Shown piece by piece: positions 6,186 to 12,864 of a stretch of 19,539 nt of DNA. Made by a program: the position numbers and the translations under genes. This DNA is from CAZVTU01 sp964630295. GTDB lineage: Bacteria > Patescibacteriota > Minisyncoccia > Minisyncoccales > RBG-13-42-11. The notes beneath the pieces were generated by a model. The model was not told where the DNA came from. It searched no databases and worked only from the letters and a program-made list of their open reading frames with translations. How positions within the stretch are numbered: the stretch's first letter is position 1; each line of letters opens with the position of its first letter. The DNA lies in assembly GCA_964630295.1 (NCBI GenBank), contig CAZVTU010000003.1, positions 1 to 19,539 of the forward strand, given 5' to 3'.

Positions 6186-6214
6186 ATCTTATCAAAATTA
6201 ATTTAATATTTCAA
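6186..6214 (-). promoter_or_regulatory. Sigma70-type promoter for ftsH and the downstream tRNA-rich unit
   Basis: Minus strand TTGAAA (6214-6209), 17-nt spacer, TAAGAT (6191-6186) with the extended element TGA directly before it. The predicted start is about 6179, only about 5 nt from the ftsH ATG. Confidence 0.7.
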
Positions 6215-6215
6215 G

Positions 6216-6243
6216 AAATAAAAAACAGCAATTTCGGGCTGTT
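6216..6243 (-). terminator. Rho-independent terminator after the S1 gene
   Basis: On the minus strand, stem AACAGC (6243-6238) with GCTGTT (6229-6224), 8-nt loop, then a T run. It lies 24 nt after the S1 stop and just upstream of the ftsH promoter, so it separates the two units. Confidence 0.8.
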
Positions 6244-6267
6244 CCTTTATCTTTTATTATTGAATTT

Positions 6268-7326
6268 TTATTTATTTTCAAGTAATTTTAAACTCATTCG
6301 GTGTTCTTTTGGATCGATGGATAAAATTTGGAAGTTATATTTTTCTCCTATTTTTAAGGTAGATTCCATCTTTGTTTTAGTTCCGAATTCTGAAATATGA
6401 CAAAGTCCTTGAATTTTAGGAGTAAGTTTAACAAATGCTCCATAAGGATTAAATTTTGTAACCACACCAGAAACGACATCACCTTTTTTATATTTCTTTT
6501 CAATTTCTTCCCAAGGGTCTTTTTTTAAGGCTTTTAATGATAGAGAAACTCTGTCGTTTGAGATGGAGATAATTTTTGCTTTAACTTTTTGACCAACTTT
6601 AACGATTTCGTTTGGGTCCTCAATTAATTGCCAGTCTAATTCTGAAATATGAATAAGACCTTCTAGTCCTTCTTTGCCAAATTTAATAAAGACCCCAAAG
6701 TCAGTAATACCCGTAATTTCTCCTTCAACAATGTCTCCAACTTGATAATTTTTAAGAATTTCTTTTATTTTTTCTGATTCTTTTGCCTTCTCTGATAAAA
6801 TCAGTTTATTTTCTTTAGGATCAAGATCAAAAATTTTAACCTCTAATTCTTTTCCCACAAACTTTTGAAGTTCCTTTAAAATTTTACTGCTCTCTGCTCC
6901 CTCAACTCGTGGATAGTGTTCTGGTAATAATTGGGAAACTGGCAAAAAAGCGGGAATACCAGACACTTCTGTTAACAGACCACCTTTATTTGCTCCCGAG
7001 ATTTTGACTTTTAAAGTTTCACCTGCTTCTTTTTTTTGCTTGAGTTTTTCCCAAGTAAGTTCATCAGAAGCTTGACTTAAAGATAATTCAACATAACCAT
7101 CTTCATTTTCTAAATCTATAATCTTTGCGAAAACCGTATCACCGATTTTTAAATCTTTTATTTCTTCTTTTGCTTCCTGGAATTCTTTTCCGTAGATAAT
7201 TCCACTCCCAAAAGCACCAAGGTCTAAATAGAGAGCTGATCTCCCTCGACCAATAACCTTTCCTTCGATGATTTTCCCGACTTGGGGTGGTTTTAATAAA
7301 TTATTTTTTTCTAACATTTCTTTCAT
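6268..7326 (-). CDS. rpsA: 30S ribosomal protein S1-like, four S1 RNA-binding repeats
   Basis: RNA-binding protein of 352 residues that probably helps mRNA reach the 30S subunit. Four S1 (OB-fold) repeats follow one another: VGKIIEGKVIGRGRSALYLD, then GETLKVKISGANKGGLLTEV, then VGDIVEGEITGITDFGVFIK, then KGDVVSGVVTKFNPYGAFVK. The last two carry the canonical GLIHISE-type ending (GLCHISE in repeat four). E. coli S1 has six repeats; four-repeat forms occur in other phyla. The start is uncertain. The frame opens with a TTG at 7362, but the predicted promoter overlaps that stretch, leaving ATGs at 7335, 7326 and 7317. GAGGG sits only 2 nt before 7326 and 11 nt before 7317. I use 7326. Confidence 0.92.
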   Translation of the reverse strand: MKEMLEKNNLLKPPQVGKIIEGKVIGRGRSALYLDLGAFGSGIIYGKEFQEAKEEIKDLKIGDTVFAKIIDLENEDGYVELSLSQASDELTWEKLKQKKEAGETLKVKISGANKGGLLTEVSGIPAFLPVSQLLPEHYPRVEGAESSKILKELQKFVGKELEVKIFDLDPKENKLILSEKAKESEKIKEILKNYQVGDIVEGEITGITDFGVFIKFGKEGLEGLIHISELDWQLIEDPNEIVKVGQKVKAKIISISNDRVSLSLKALKKDPWEEIEKKYKKGDVVSGVVTKFNPYGAFVKLTPKIQGLCHISEFGTKTKMESTLKIGEKYNFQILSIDPKEHRMSLKLLENK

Positions 7327-7333
7327 ATCCCTC

Positions 7334-7362
7334 ATAATTACATATTTTATTGATTTTTTCAA
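7334..7362 (-). promoter_or_regulatory. Probable promoter for the S1 gene
   Basis: Minus strand TTGAAA (7362-7357), 17-nt spacer, AATTAT (7339-7334) with TGT before it as an extended element. The -10 is weak (4 of 6). The predicted start is about 7327, at or next to the start codon. Its -35 is one base from the -35 of the divergent promoter. Confidence 0.45.
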
Positions 7363-7377
7363 GGGCTGTGATAAAAT
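7350..7377 (+). promoter_or_regulatory. Promoter for the MBL hydrolase - gyrA unit
   Basis: TTGATT (7350-7355), 16-nt spacer, TAAAAT (7372-7377) preceded by TGA, an extended -10. The predicted start is about 7384, four bases before the hairpin at 7388. Confidence 0.65.
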
Positions 7378-7387
7378 TTAATATACG

Positions 7388-7419
7388 CCCCGTTAAAAAT
7401 AATTGTTTTGCTAACGGGG
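7388..7419 (+). promoter_or_regulatory. Leader stem-loop upstream of the MBL hydrolase gene
   Basis: CCCCGTTA (7388-7395) pairs with TAACGGGG (7412-7419). AAAA (7396-7399) pairs with TTTT (7406-7409) inside it, with a GC bulge and a 6-nt loop. No T run follows, so it is not an ordinary terminator in the plus direction. It resembles the terminator stem at 12701-12730. Confidence 0.65.
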
Positions 7420-7470
7420 TGGAATAAAAAAAGTCACAATAAATAAGTTATCCTAAATTTCTAAGGAGGT

Positions 7471-8124
7471 ATGCAAATTATTTGGAAGGGACAATCTTGT
7501 TTTCAAATTGCTACCAATCACGGGAAAAACCATCAGATTAACATAGTCATCGATCCCTTTGATGAAACCATTGGTTTGAGAGTTCCTAAACTAGAAGCAG
7601 ATATTTTGTTAGTTACCCATCAACATCACGACCACAATAATGTTAAAGCAGTTTCGGGTGATCCTTTTTTGATTGAAGGACCGGGCGAGTACGAAGTGAA
7701 AGAAGTTTTTATCCAAGGAATTTCCTCTTTTCATGATTCTTCTCTGGGAAAAGAAAGGGGTCTCAATACTATTTATACAATTGAGAGCGAAGATATTCGT
7801 CTCTGTCATCTTGGAGATTTGGGACAAAAAGAGCTAACTTCAGAACAAGTTGAAAAAATTGGAGAAGTGGATATTTTAATAATTCCAGTTGGTGGTATTT
7901 ATACAATTTCTGCCAAAGAAGCAGTGAAAATAATGTCTCAAATTGAACCCAACATCGTTATTCCTATGCATTATTCGATTCCTAAACTGAAGATAAAACT
8001 CGATGGTTTAGAAAAGTTTTTAAAAACAGTCGGCTTAAAAAAGTTAGAGCCCTTGCCAAAATTAACTATTAAAAAGAAAGATATCTCACCGGAAGAAGCA
8101 AAAATCATCGTTCTAAAACCTTAG
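7471..8124 (+). CDS. MBL-fold (metallo-beta-lactamase superfamily) hydrolase, UlaG-like
   Basis: Probable cytosolic metal-dependent hydrolase of 217 residues. The metal-binding motif HxHxDH is HQHHDH (His50, His52, Asp54, His55). Further likely ligands are His88, Asp116 in CHLGDLG and His167 in IPMHYS. The N-terminus MQIIWKGQSCFQI matches the opening strand of the UlaG/YtnP-like group, which supports the ATG at 7471. The substrate is unknown: relatives cut phosphodiesters, lactones or nucleic acids. It is first in a unit with a small membrane protein and gyrA. The Shine-Dalgarno TAAGGAGGT (7462-7470) touches the start codon with no spacer, which is unusual. The stop is TAG, the only non-TAA stop in the window. 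Confidence 0.88.
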   Translation: MQIIWKGQSCFQIATNHGKNHQINIVIDPFDETIGLRVPKLEADILLVTHQHHDHNNVKAVSGDPFLIEGPGEYEVKEVFIQGISSFHDSSLGKERGLNTIYTIESEDIRLCHLGDLGQKELTSEQVEKIGEVDILIIPVGGIYTISAKEAVKIMSQIEPNIVIPMHYSIPKLKIKLDGLEKFLKTVGLKKLEPLPKLTIKKKDISPEEAKIIVLKP

Positions 8125-8131
8125 GTAGTTT

Positions 8132-8371
8132 ATGGGATTATTAGAGAAAGTTCAGAATTTGCCCGAAGGGAAAAGAAAGATTATTCTTTGGACAGTAGTG
8201 ACAATTACTGCCTTATTTTTGGGACTTTTTTGGTTTAATAATTTCCAGAAACGAATTAAAAGTTTTAAAATAGAAAAAATTAAAGAAGAAATAAACATTC
8301 CTTCTTTAGAAAAAGAATTAAAAAGTTTACCTAAACTAGAAATCCCCAAAGAAAATGAAGAAACAGAATAA
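8132..8371 (+). CDS. Small single-span membrane protein of unknown function
   Basis: I do not recognise a family. The 79 residues comprise a basic N-terminus (PEGKRK), one hydrophobic span at about 18-36 (IILWTVVTITALFLGLFWF), then a charged Lys/Glu-rich tail with a proline-containing repeat-like pattern (INIPSLEKELKSLPKLEIP). The positive-inside rule puts the N-terminus in the cytoplasm and the tail outside. It starts 7 nt after the MBL gene stop, with only a weak GGTAG-type Shine-Dalgarno. Its last 17 nt overlap the gyrA start in another frame. Clean packing between two real genes argues that it is translated, perhaps coupled to gyrA. Confidence 0.7.
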   Translation: MGLLEKVQNLPEGKRKIILWTVVTITALFLGLFWFNNFQKRIKSFKIEKIKEEINIPSLEKELKSLPKLEIPKENEETE

Positions 8372-10832
8372 TCAAAAAATCAAAAACAATAAAATCGGTA
8401 AGGTGTTACCGCGTCCAATTACTGAAGAGATGCAGGAGTCTTATATTGATTACGCTATGTCTGTAATTGTTTCGCGGGCTTTGCCGGATGTCCGTGATGG
8501 CCTAAAACCAGTTCACCGACGAATTTTATACACAATGTTGGAAGAGGGTTTGCATTATAACTCAAAATTTAGAAAATCAGCAACTGTAGTGGGTTCTTGT
8601 CTTGGTCGTTACCATCCTCACGGCGACATGGCCGTTTACGACTCTTTAGTCAGAATGGCCCAAGATTTTTCTTTACGCTATCCCCTTATTGATGGTCAAG
8701 GTAATTTTGGTTCAATTGACGGTGATCCTCCAGCAGCAATGAGATATACCGAATGCCGTTTATCAAAAATTGGTGAAGCAATGCTTAAGGATATCGAGAA
8801 AAACACAGTTGATTTTGTTGATAATTTTGATGGCACCAGGAAAGAACCCGCCGTTTTACCTTCCCCCCTACCTCAACTTTTATTGAACGGTTCTTTAGGA
8901 ATTGCTGTTGGTATGGCTACTAACATTCCTACCCATAATCTTTCTGAGGTTTGTGATGCATTAATTTATTTAATCGATCATCCCAAAGCCGAAACCGAAG
9001 ATCTTTTTAAATTTATCCCCGGTCCCGATTTCCCCACCGGTGGTATTATTTACAATCAAAAAGAGATAATTCAGGCTTATTCTCAGGGAAGGGGGCCCAT
9101 TGTTACTAGGGGAAAAGCCGAAGTTCAAGAACAAGAAAAAACTGGAAGAAGAAGGATTGTTATTACTGAAATTCCTTTCCAGGTTCAAAAATCAACTTTA
9201 ATTGAACAATTCGCTAATTTAGTACAAGAGAAAAAAATTGAAGGAATAAAAGATATTCGAGATGAATCAGATAAAGAAGGTTTAAGAATCGTCCTTGATC
9301 TCGCTCGCGATGCCTATCCTCAGAAGATTTTAAATAGGCTTTATAAATTTACGGATTTACAAAAAACCTTTCATCTAAATATGCTGGCTTTAGTTGAAGG
9401 AATTCAGCCCCGAGTTTTGAATTTAGTTGAGATTTTAAATTACTTTATTTTACACCGAAAAGAAGTGGTCATCAGAAGAACAAAATATGAGCTAGAGAAA
9501 GCTAAAGAAAGAGCCCATATTTTAGAGGGATTGCATAAATGCTTATCTAATATCGATGCAGTTATTAAGACAATTAAAAATTCAGCTACTAGAGCTGAAG
9601 CAGAAAAGAATTTAATCAAAAGATTTCGTTTGACCAAAATCCAAGCCAATGCCATTTTAGAAACAAAACTTTCTGCTTTAGCCAAATTAGAAAGAAAGAA
9701 AATTGAAGATGAATTAAAAGAATTAAAAGCTAAGATTAAAGAACTAACTGCTATTCTTAAAAGTCCACAAAAAGTAAAAGAAATAATTAAAAAGGAATTG
9801 AAAGAAATAAAAGAAAATTTCGGAGACGAAAGAAGGACTAAGGTCCAAGTTCAAAAGCTTGGAGAAATTGCTGAGGAAGATTTAATTCCTCAAGAAGAAA
9901 CAATTATTACTCTAACCCAAGGCGGTTATATTAAAAGAATTAACCCTAGAACCTATAAAATTCAAAAAAGAGGAGGTAAGGGAATTTTAGGAATGAAAAC
10001 TCTTCAAGATGATGTAGTTGAGCACTTTCTTTCTGCTCAAACGCACGATTCTCTTTTATTCTTTACTGATTCTGGAAAAGTTTTTCGGACACCGGTTTAC
10101 GAAATTCCTGAAGGAACTAGAGTAGCGAGAGGTCGAGGATTATTAAATTTCTTAGAAATTTCACCCGAGGACAAGATTTTATGCTTAAGGACCTTGAGTA
10201 AAAAAGATCAAGATGAGGGGATTAAATATTTAGTGATGGCAACCAAGAATGGTATAATTAAAAAAACTCCCCTAGAGGATTTCGAAAATATTCGGAGATC
10301 AGGTTTAATTGCTATTACTCTAAAGAAAGGAGATGAAGTAAAAAACGTTCAGAAAACAACTGGTCAAGATGAGATAATTTTAGTTACTAAAAAGGGTCAA
10401 TCCATTCGTTTTAGAGAAAAAGAACTGCGGCCGATGGGAAGACAGGCTTCAGGTATTAAGGGAATAAGATTAAAAAAAGGAGACGAAGTAGTAGCAATCG
10501 ATGTTATCCCAACTAAAGAAGCAAAGGGAAACGAGTACCTTTTAATAATTACCGAAAATGGGTTTGGTAAAAGAACTAATGTTAAAGAATATAAAGTTCA
10601 AGGAAGAGGAGGTTCAGGTATTAAAACAGCTAATGTGACTTCTAAAACTGGGGGGATAGTAGCAGCTAAAGTTCTATCGGGGGAGGAGGAAGATTTAATT
10701 GTCATCTCTCAAAGAGGCCAAGTGATTAGGACGAAGATTTCTCAGATAGCTAAACTTTCTCGGTCAACCCAAGGGGTGAGATTGATGAAATTAGAGCCGG
10801 GAGACAAAGTGGCTTCAGCCACTTGTATCTAA
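8355..10832 (+). CDS. gyrA: DNA gyrase subunit A
   Basis: Breakage-reunion subunit of the type II topoisomerase that introduces negative supercoils. The 825 residues are close to family length. The winged-helix core carries catalytic Tyr131 in AMRYTE, with the quinolone-region motif HPHGDMAVYD at 87-96. A coiled-coil tower and C-gate follow (about 340-500), then a C-terminal beta-pinwheel. The GyrA box is QKRGGKG (537-543), one change from the canonical QRRGGKG, which favours gyrase over topoisomerase IV. Met92 stands where E. coli has Ser83; the Asp87 equivalent is kept (Asp96). The first dozen residues (KKQNNQKIKNNK) are a low-complexity extension. The start overlaps the upstream gene by 17 nt and has no clear Shine-Dalgarno. 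The last codons coincide with a palindrome (10807-10824). gyrB is not in the window. Confidence 0.96.
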   Translation: MKKQNNQKIKNNKIGKVLPRPITEEMQESYIDYAMSVIVSRALPDVRDGLKPVHRRILYTMLEEGLHYNSKFRKSATVVGSCLGRYHPHGDMAVYDSLVRMAQDFSLRYPLIDGQGNFGSIDGDPPAAMRYTECRLSKIGEAMLKDIEKNTVDFVDNFDGTRKEPAVLPSPLPQLLLNGSLGIAVGMATNIPTHNLSEVCDALIYLIDHPKAETEDLFKFIPGPDFPTGGIIYNQKEIIQAYSQGRGPIVTRGKAEVQEQEKTGRRRIVITEIPFQVQKSTLIEQFANLVQEKKIEGIKDIRDESDKEGLRIVLDLARDAYPQKILNRLYKFTDLQKTFHLNMLALVEGIQPRVLNLVEILNYFILHRKEVVIRRTKYELEKAKERAHILEGLHKCLSNIDAVIKTIKNSATRAEAEKNLIKRFRLTKIQANAILETKLSALAKLERKKIEDELKELKAKIKELTAILKSPQKVKEIIKKELKEIKENFGDERRTKVQVQKLGEIAEEDLIPQEETIITLTQGGYIKRINPRTYKIQKRGGKGILGMKTLQDDVVEHFLSAQTHDSLLFFTDSGKVFRTPVYEIPEGTRVARGRGLLNFLEISPEDKILCLRTLSKKDQDEGIKYLVMATKNGIIKKTPLEDFENIRRSGLIAITLKKGDEVKNVQKTTGQDEIILVTKKGQSIRFREKELRPMGRQASGIKGIRLKKGDEVVAIDVIPTKEAKGNEYLLIITENGFGKRTNVKEYKVQGRGGSGIKTANVTSKTGGIVAAKVLSGEEEDLIVISQRGQVIRTKISQIAKLSRSTQGVRLMKLEPGDKVASATCI
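10807..10824. repeat. Palindrome centred on GGCTTCAGCC at the gyrA 3' end
   Basis: Arms AAGTGGCT (10807-10814) and AGCCACTT (10817-10824) around TC. It forms the last sense codons of gyrA and matches in design the palindrome at 16841-16858 in tsaD. No T run follows, so it is not a standard terminator. Confidence 0.75.
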
Positions 10833-10851
10833 ATTTTTACCCATAATTATT

Positions 10852-11367
10852 ATGGAAGGATTTCTGAACCCTCAAGATGTGTTAAAACACCTTAAATTAA
10901 AGGAAGATATGGTTGCTGCGGATTTTGGTTGCGGGGGTGGTGGCTGGGCAATCCCTTTAGCAAAAGAATTAGAAGCTGGTAAAGTTTACGCCATCGATAT
11001 CTTAGAAGAACCCCTTTCAGCTTTAAGAGCAAGGATGAAACTAGAAAAAATTTCTAACATTGAAACTATCCAAGCTGATGTTGAGAAAGAAGTTCCTTTA
11101 GGTTCAGATTATTTAGATTTAGTTTTAATGACTAATCTTTTATTTGAATGCGAAGACAAAAAGCAGGTGTTATTGGAAGGAAAGAGAGTATTAAAATCAA
11201 AAGGAAGAATTTTAATTGTTGATTGGCAAAAAGATAATCCTTTAACAAAGAAGATAGAGAAGGTTGACTTTGAAGGAATAAAAAAAATTGCCAGAGAGCT
11301 TAATTTAAAATTAGAAAAAGAATTTACAGCAGGCGCTTATCACCGTGCAATAATTCTAGTAAAATAA
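10852..11367 (+). CDS. Class I SAM-dependent methyltransferase, substrate unknown
   Basis: Small Rossmann-fold methyltransferase of 171 residues. The SAM-binding motif I is VAADFGCGGGGWAIPLA (about 21-37). The acidic end of strand 2 is VYAIDILEE, motif III region IETIQADVEKE, and motif IV LDLVLMTNLLFE; a post-motif strand KGRILIVDW completes the fold. No substrate-recognition domain is visible, so protein, RNA, lipid or small-molecule targets are all possible. The second residue onward (EGFLNPQDVLKHLKLKEDM) resembles the entry helix of Methyltransf_11/25/31 members. It follows gyrA by 19 nt and precedes the first pilin gene by 4 nt, so it is probably in the same transcript. There is no clear Shine-Dalgarno. 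Confidence 0.85.
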   Translation: MEGFLNPQDVLKHLKLKEDMVAADFGCGGGGWAIPLAKELEAGKVYAIDILEEPLSALRARMKLEKISNIETIQADVEKEVPLGSDYLDLVLMTNLLFECEDKKQVLLEGKRVLKSKGRILIVDWQKDNPLTKKIEKVDFEGIKKIARELNLKLEKEFTAGAYHRAIILVK

Positions 11368-11371
11368 CTTA

Positions 11372-11710
11372 ATGAAAAGAATATTCTTAATCTTAATTTC
11401 TTTATCTTTAATTCTACCAATAATAGTATCAGCTGACGAAACAATCCGAATTGAAAACCCTTTAGAGGCAGAGAGTTTTGAAGTTATTGTTAATAATATT
11501 ATTGATTTTATTTTTAAAATTGCCATTGTTGTAGCTCCCCTGATGGTAATTGTTGGGGGATTCTTATTCGTCACAGCCGGAGGGAATGTTCAACAAATTA
11601 ACCGAGCAAGGAATTTACTTATTTGGACAGCTATTGGATTTTTAATTGTCTTGCTTTCCAAAGGTATTCTTGGTATCATAGAGAAAATCTTAGGGGTTAA
11701 AGGAGGGTAA
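11372..11710 (+). CDS. TrbC/VirB2-like pilin protein, cysteine-free
   Basis: Short secreted membrane protein of 112 residues. A signal peptide with likely cleavage after IIVSA (residue 21) is followed by a short polar segment, two hydrophobic spans (about 45-68 and 80-104) and a short cytosol-facing loop (GGNVQQINRARN) between them. This is the size and topology of VirB2/TrbC-type pilin precursors seen in many Patescibacteria genomes. It is the first of three such genes and, unlike the next two, has no cysteine. No ATPase or assembly gene lies in the window, so whether these build a filament, a type IV secretion-like structure or simply coat the membrane is unknown. It starts 4 nt after the methyltransferase stop, without a clear Shine-Dalgarno. 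Confidence 0.8.
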   Translation: MKRIFLILISLSLILPIIVSADETIRIENPLEAESFEVIVNNIIDFIFKIAIVVAPLMVIVGGFLFVTAGGNVQQINRARNLLIWTAIGFLIVLLSKGILGIIEKILGVKGG

Positions 11711-11714
11711 ATTA

Positions 11715-11738
11715 AAAGGTCAATTTAAAGGTTAATTT
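11715..11738. repeat. Two-unit 12-nt tandem duplication before the second pilin gene
   Basis: AAAGGTCAATTT (11715-11726) is followed by AAAGGTTAATTT (11727-11738), one mismatch. It fills most of the leader of the second pilin gene. Confidence 0.6.
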
Positions 11739-11743
11739 CTAAT

Positions 11744-12160
11744 ATGAAAAAATTTTTATCAACCCTAATTCTTATTAGTTTTTTAGCAATTTTGGTAGCA
11801 CCACAAGTAGCAACGGCTGTGATAACTGAAGCCCCTAAAACATGTAAAATAACCCGCGATTTAAGTAAAATTGACTCAGATTGTACGAAGGATGCAGTGG
11901 TTACTATCGAAGATCACGGAATGTGTTGTTTAGTTAATACCCTCTATAATATTACTGACTGGATATTTGTTATCTTAGTTGGTTTAGCAGGAATCTTTAT
12001 AATTATTGGTGCTATGACTTTAATGACTGCTGCTGGTGATCCTTCGAAAGTGGCTTCGGGAAGAAATTATATAATGTATGCTGCTATTGGATTGATAGTT
12101 GCCTTTTTAGCTAAAGCTATCCCCAATATGGTAAAGATGATCGGGGGAATTGGAGGCTAA
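11744..12160 (+). CDS. TrbC/VirB2-like pilin protein with four cysteines
   Basis: 138 residues. A signal peptide (MKKFLSTLILISFLAILVAPQVATA, given here only by its end ATA at 25) precedes an extracytoplasmic segment with four cysteines (KTCK, SDCT, MCCL), an even number consistent with disulfides. Two membrane spans follow (about 67-92 and 105-130), linked by a short loop with SKVASGRNY. The C-terminal half is nearly the same as in the next gene: 57 of 65 residues match, and two DNA stretches are identical (11954-12022 and 12062-12091). The polar segment, by contrast, has diverged. It is probably co-transcribed with its neighbours. The ATG has no clear Shine-Dalgarno. Role: structural pilin-like subunit; partner proteins are not in view. 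Confidence 0.82.
   Translation: MKKFLSTLILISFLAILVAPQVATAVITEAPKTCKITRDLSKIDSDCTKDAVVTIEDHGMCCLVNTLYNITDWIFVILVGLAGIFIIIGAMTLMTAAGDPSKVASGRNYIMYAAIGLIVAFLAKAIPNMVKMIGGIGG
11954..12022 (+). repeat. 69-nt segment identical to 12470-12538
   Basis: Perfect direct repeat covering the first membrane span of the second pilin. A further identical 30-nt stretch lies at 12062-12091 (copy at 12578-12607). Synonymous positions match too. Confidence 0.95.
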
Positions 12161-12211
12161 TCTAAAATTTATTTCCAAAGGTCGAAGAAAAATTTGTTTA
12201 AAATATTTTAG

Positions 12212-12670
12212 ATGAAAAAAATATTATTGCTGACAATTTTAATTGGCTTTTTAGCTATTTTAGTAGTGCCTTTAGTTGTTTCAGCTCAACAAGCACCGAA
12301 GGAGTGTTGTACTTTGAAGCGGGCAATTACTCTTGATAGTGCTTCCTGTAGTGCCCAAGATGTAGCAGCCCCCAGCGCTGAAGCAGCCGCTGCCTGTAAC
12401 GGGCCTTGGTGCGCTGATTCAGCAGATAAGTGGGGAATGTTCTGCTTAATGAATACAATTTACAGCGTCACTGACTGGATATTTGTTATCTTAGTTGGTT
12501 TAGCAGGAATCTTTATAATTATTGGTGCTATGACTTTATTAACTGCCGCTGGCGCTCCAGAGAAAGTAGCTTCTGGTAGAAATTATATAATGTATGCTGC
12601 TATTGGACTAATAGTTGGCTTTTTAGCTAAAGCCATTCCCAACTTGGTCAGAATGATAGCTGGAATGTAA
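12212..12670 (+). CDS. TrbC/VirB2-like pilin protein with six cysteines
   Basis: 152 residues, paralogue of the preceding gene. A signal peptide with likely cleavage after VVSA (25) is followed by a longer extracytoplasmic segment with six cysteines (ECC, ASC, AAC, PWC, MFC) and an Ala-rich insert (SAEAAAAC). The two spans (about 82-107 and 119-144) match those of the second pilin. The even cysteine counts in both paralogues and none in the first suggest two surface-exposed, disulfide-bonded variants on a shared membrane scaffold. It starts 51 nt after the second pilin and ends 30 nt before a strong terminator, so it closes the unit. There is no clear Shine-Dalgarno. Confidence 0.82.
   Translation: MKKILLLTILIGFLAILVVPLVVSAQQAPKECCTLKRAITLDSASCSAQDVAAPSAEAAAACNGPWCADSADKWGMFCLMNTIYSVTDWIFVILVGLAGIFIIIGAMTLLTAAGAPEKVASGRNYIMYAAIGLIVGFLAKAIPNLVRMIAGM
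12470..12538 (+). repeat. 69-nt segment identical to 11954-12022
   Basis: Second copy of the perfect direct repeat, in the third pilin gene, 516 nt downstream of the first. It points to recent duplication or gene conversion. Confidence 0.95.
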
Positions 12671-12699
12671 GTTGATTTTTTATTTTAAATTCAAAGATT

Positions 12700-12742
12700 A
12701 CCCTGTTAGATAAGAAATTATCTAATGGGGTTGATTTTTTTA
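12700..12742 (+). terminator. Rho-independent terminator of the gyrA-pilin unit
   Basis: CCCTGTTAGATAA (12701-12713) pairs with TTATCTAATGGGG (12718-12730) through 13 pairs including two G-U, with a GAAA tetraloop. TTGA and a seven-T run follow. Confidence 0.9.
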
Positions 12743-12779
12743 TCAAATAAATCAAAATATCTAAGGAGGCTCCCATATT

Positions 12780-12864
12780 GTCGGGGTGGCGGAATTGGTA
12801 GACGCGCTGGGCTTAGGACCCAGTGGGGAAACCCTTGAGAGTTCGAATCTCTCCCCCGACACCA
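12780..12864 (+). tRNA. tRNA-Leu (anticodon UAG), with encoded CCA
   Basis: Acceptor GTCGGGG/CCCCGAC; anticodon stem CTGGG/CCCAG around loop CTTAGGA gives TAG. Long variable arm and A73. CCA at 12862-12864 is encoded, the only such case among the ten tRNAs here; its last A is also the first base of the terminator stem. Confidence 0.96.

Noticed and set aside
8366..8398. Heptad-like tract at the gyrA N-terminus (NNQKIKNNK)
   Set aside because: Spacing is nearer to 8 nt and irregular, so it does not meet the 7-nt pattern seen elsewhere.
12672..12700. Promoter (TTGATT...) before the hairpin at 12701
   Set aside because: No acceptable -10 at the right distance; the hairpin is better explained as the pilin-unit terminator.
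12763..12804. AAGGAGG followed by a possible TTG-initiated seven-codon ORF leading into tRNA-Leu(UAG)
   Set aside because: The reading frame ends inside the tRNA and has no sign of selection; the Shine-Dalgarno is reported only as part of the hairpin pair.
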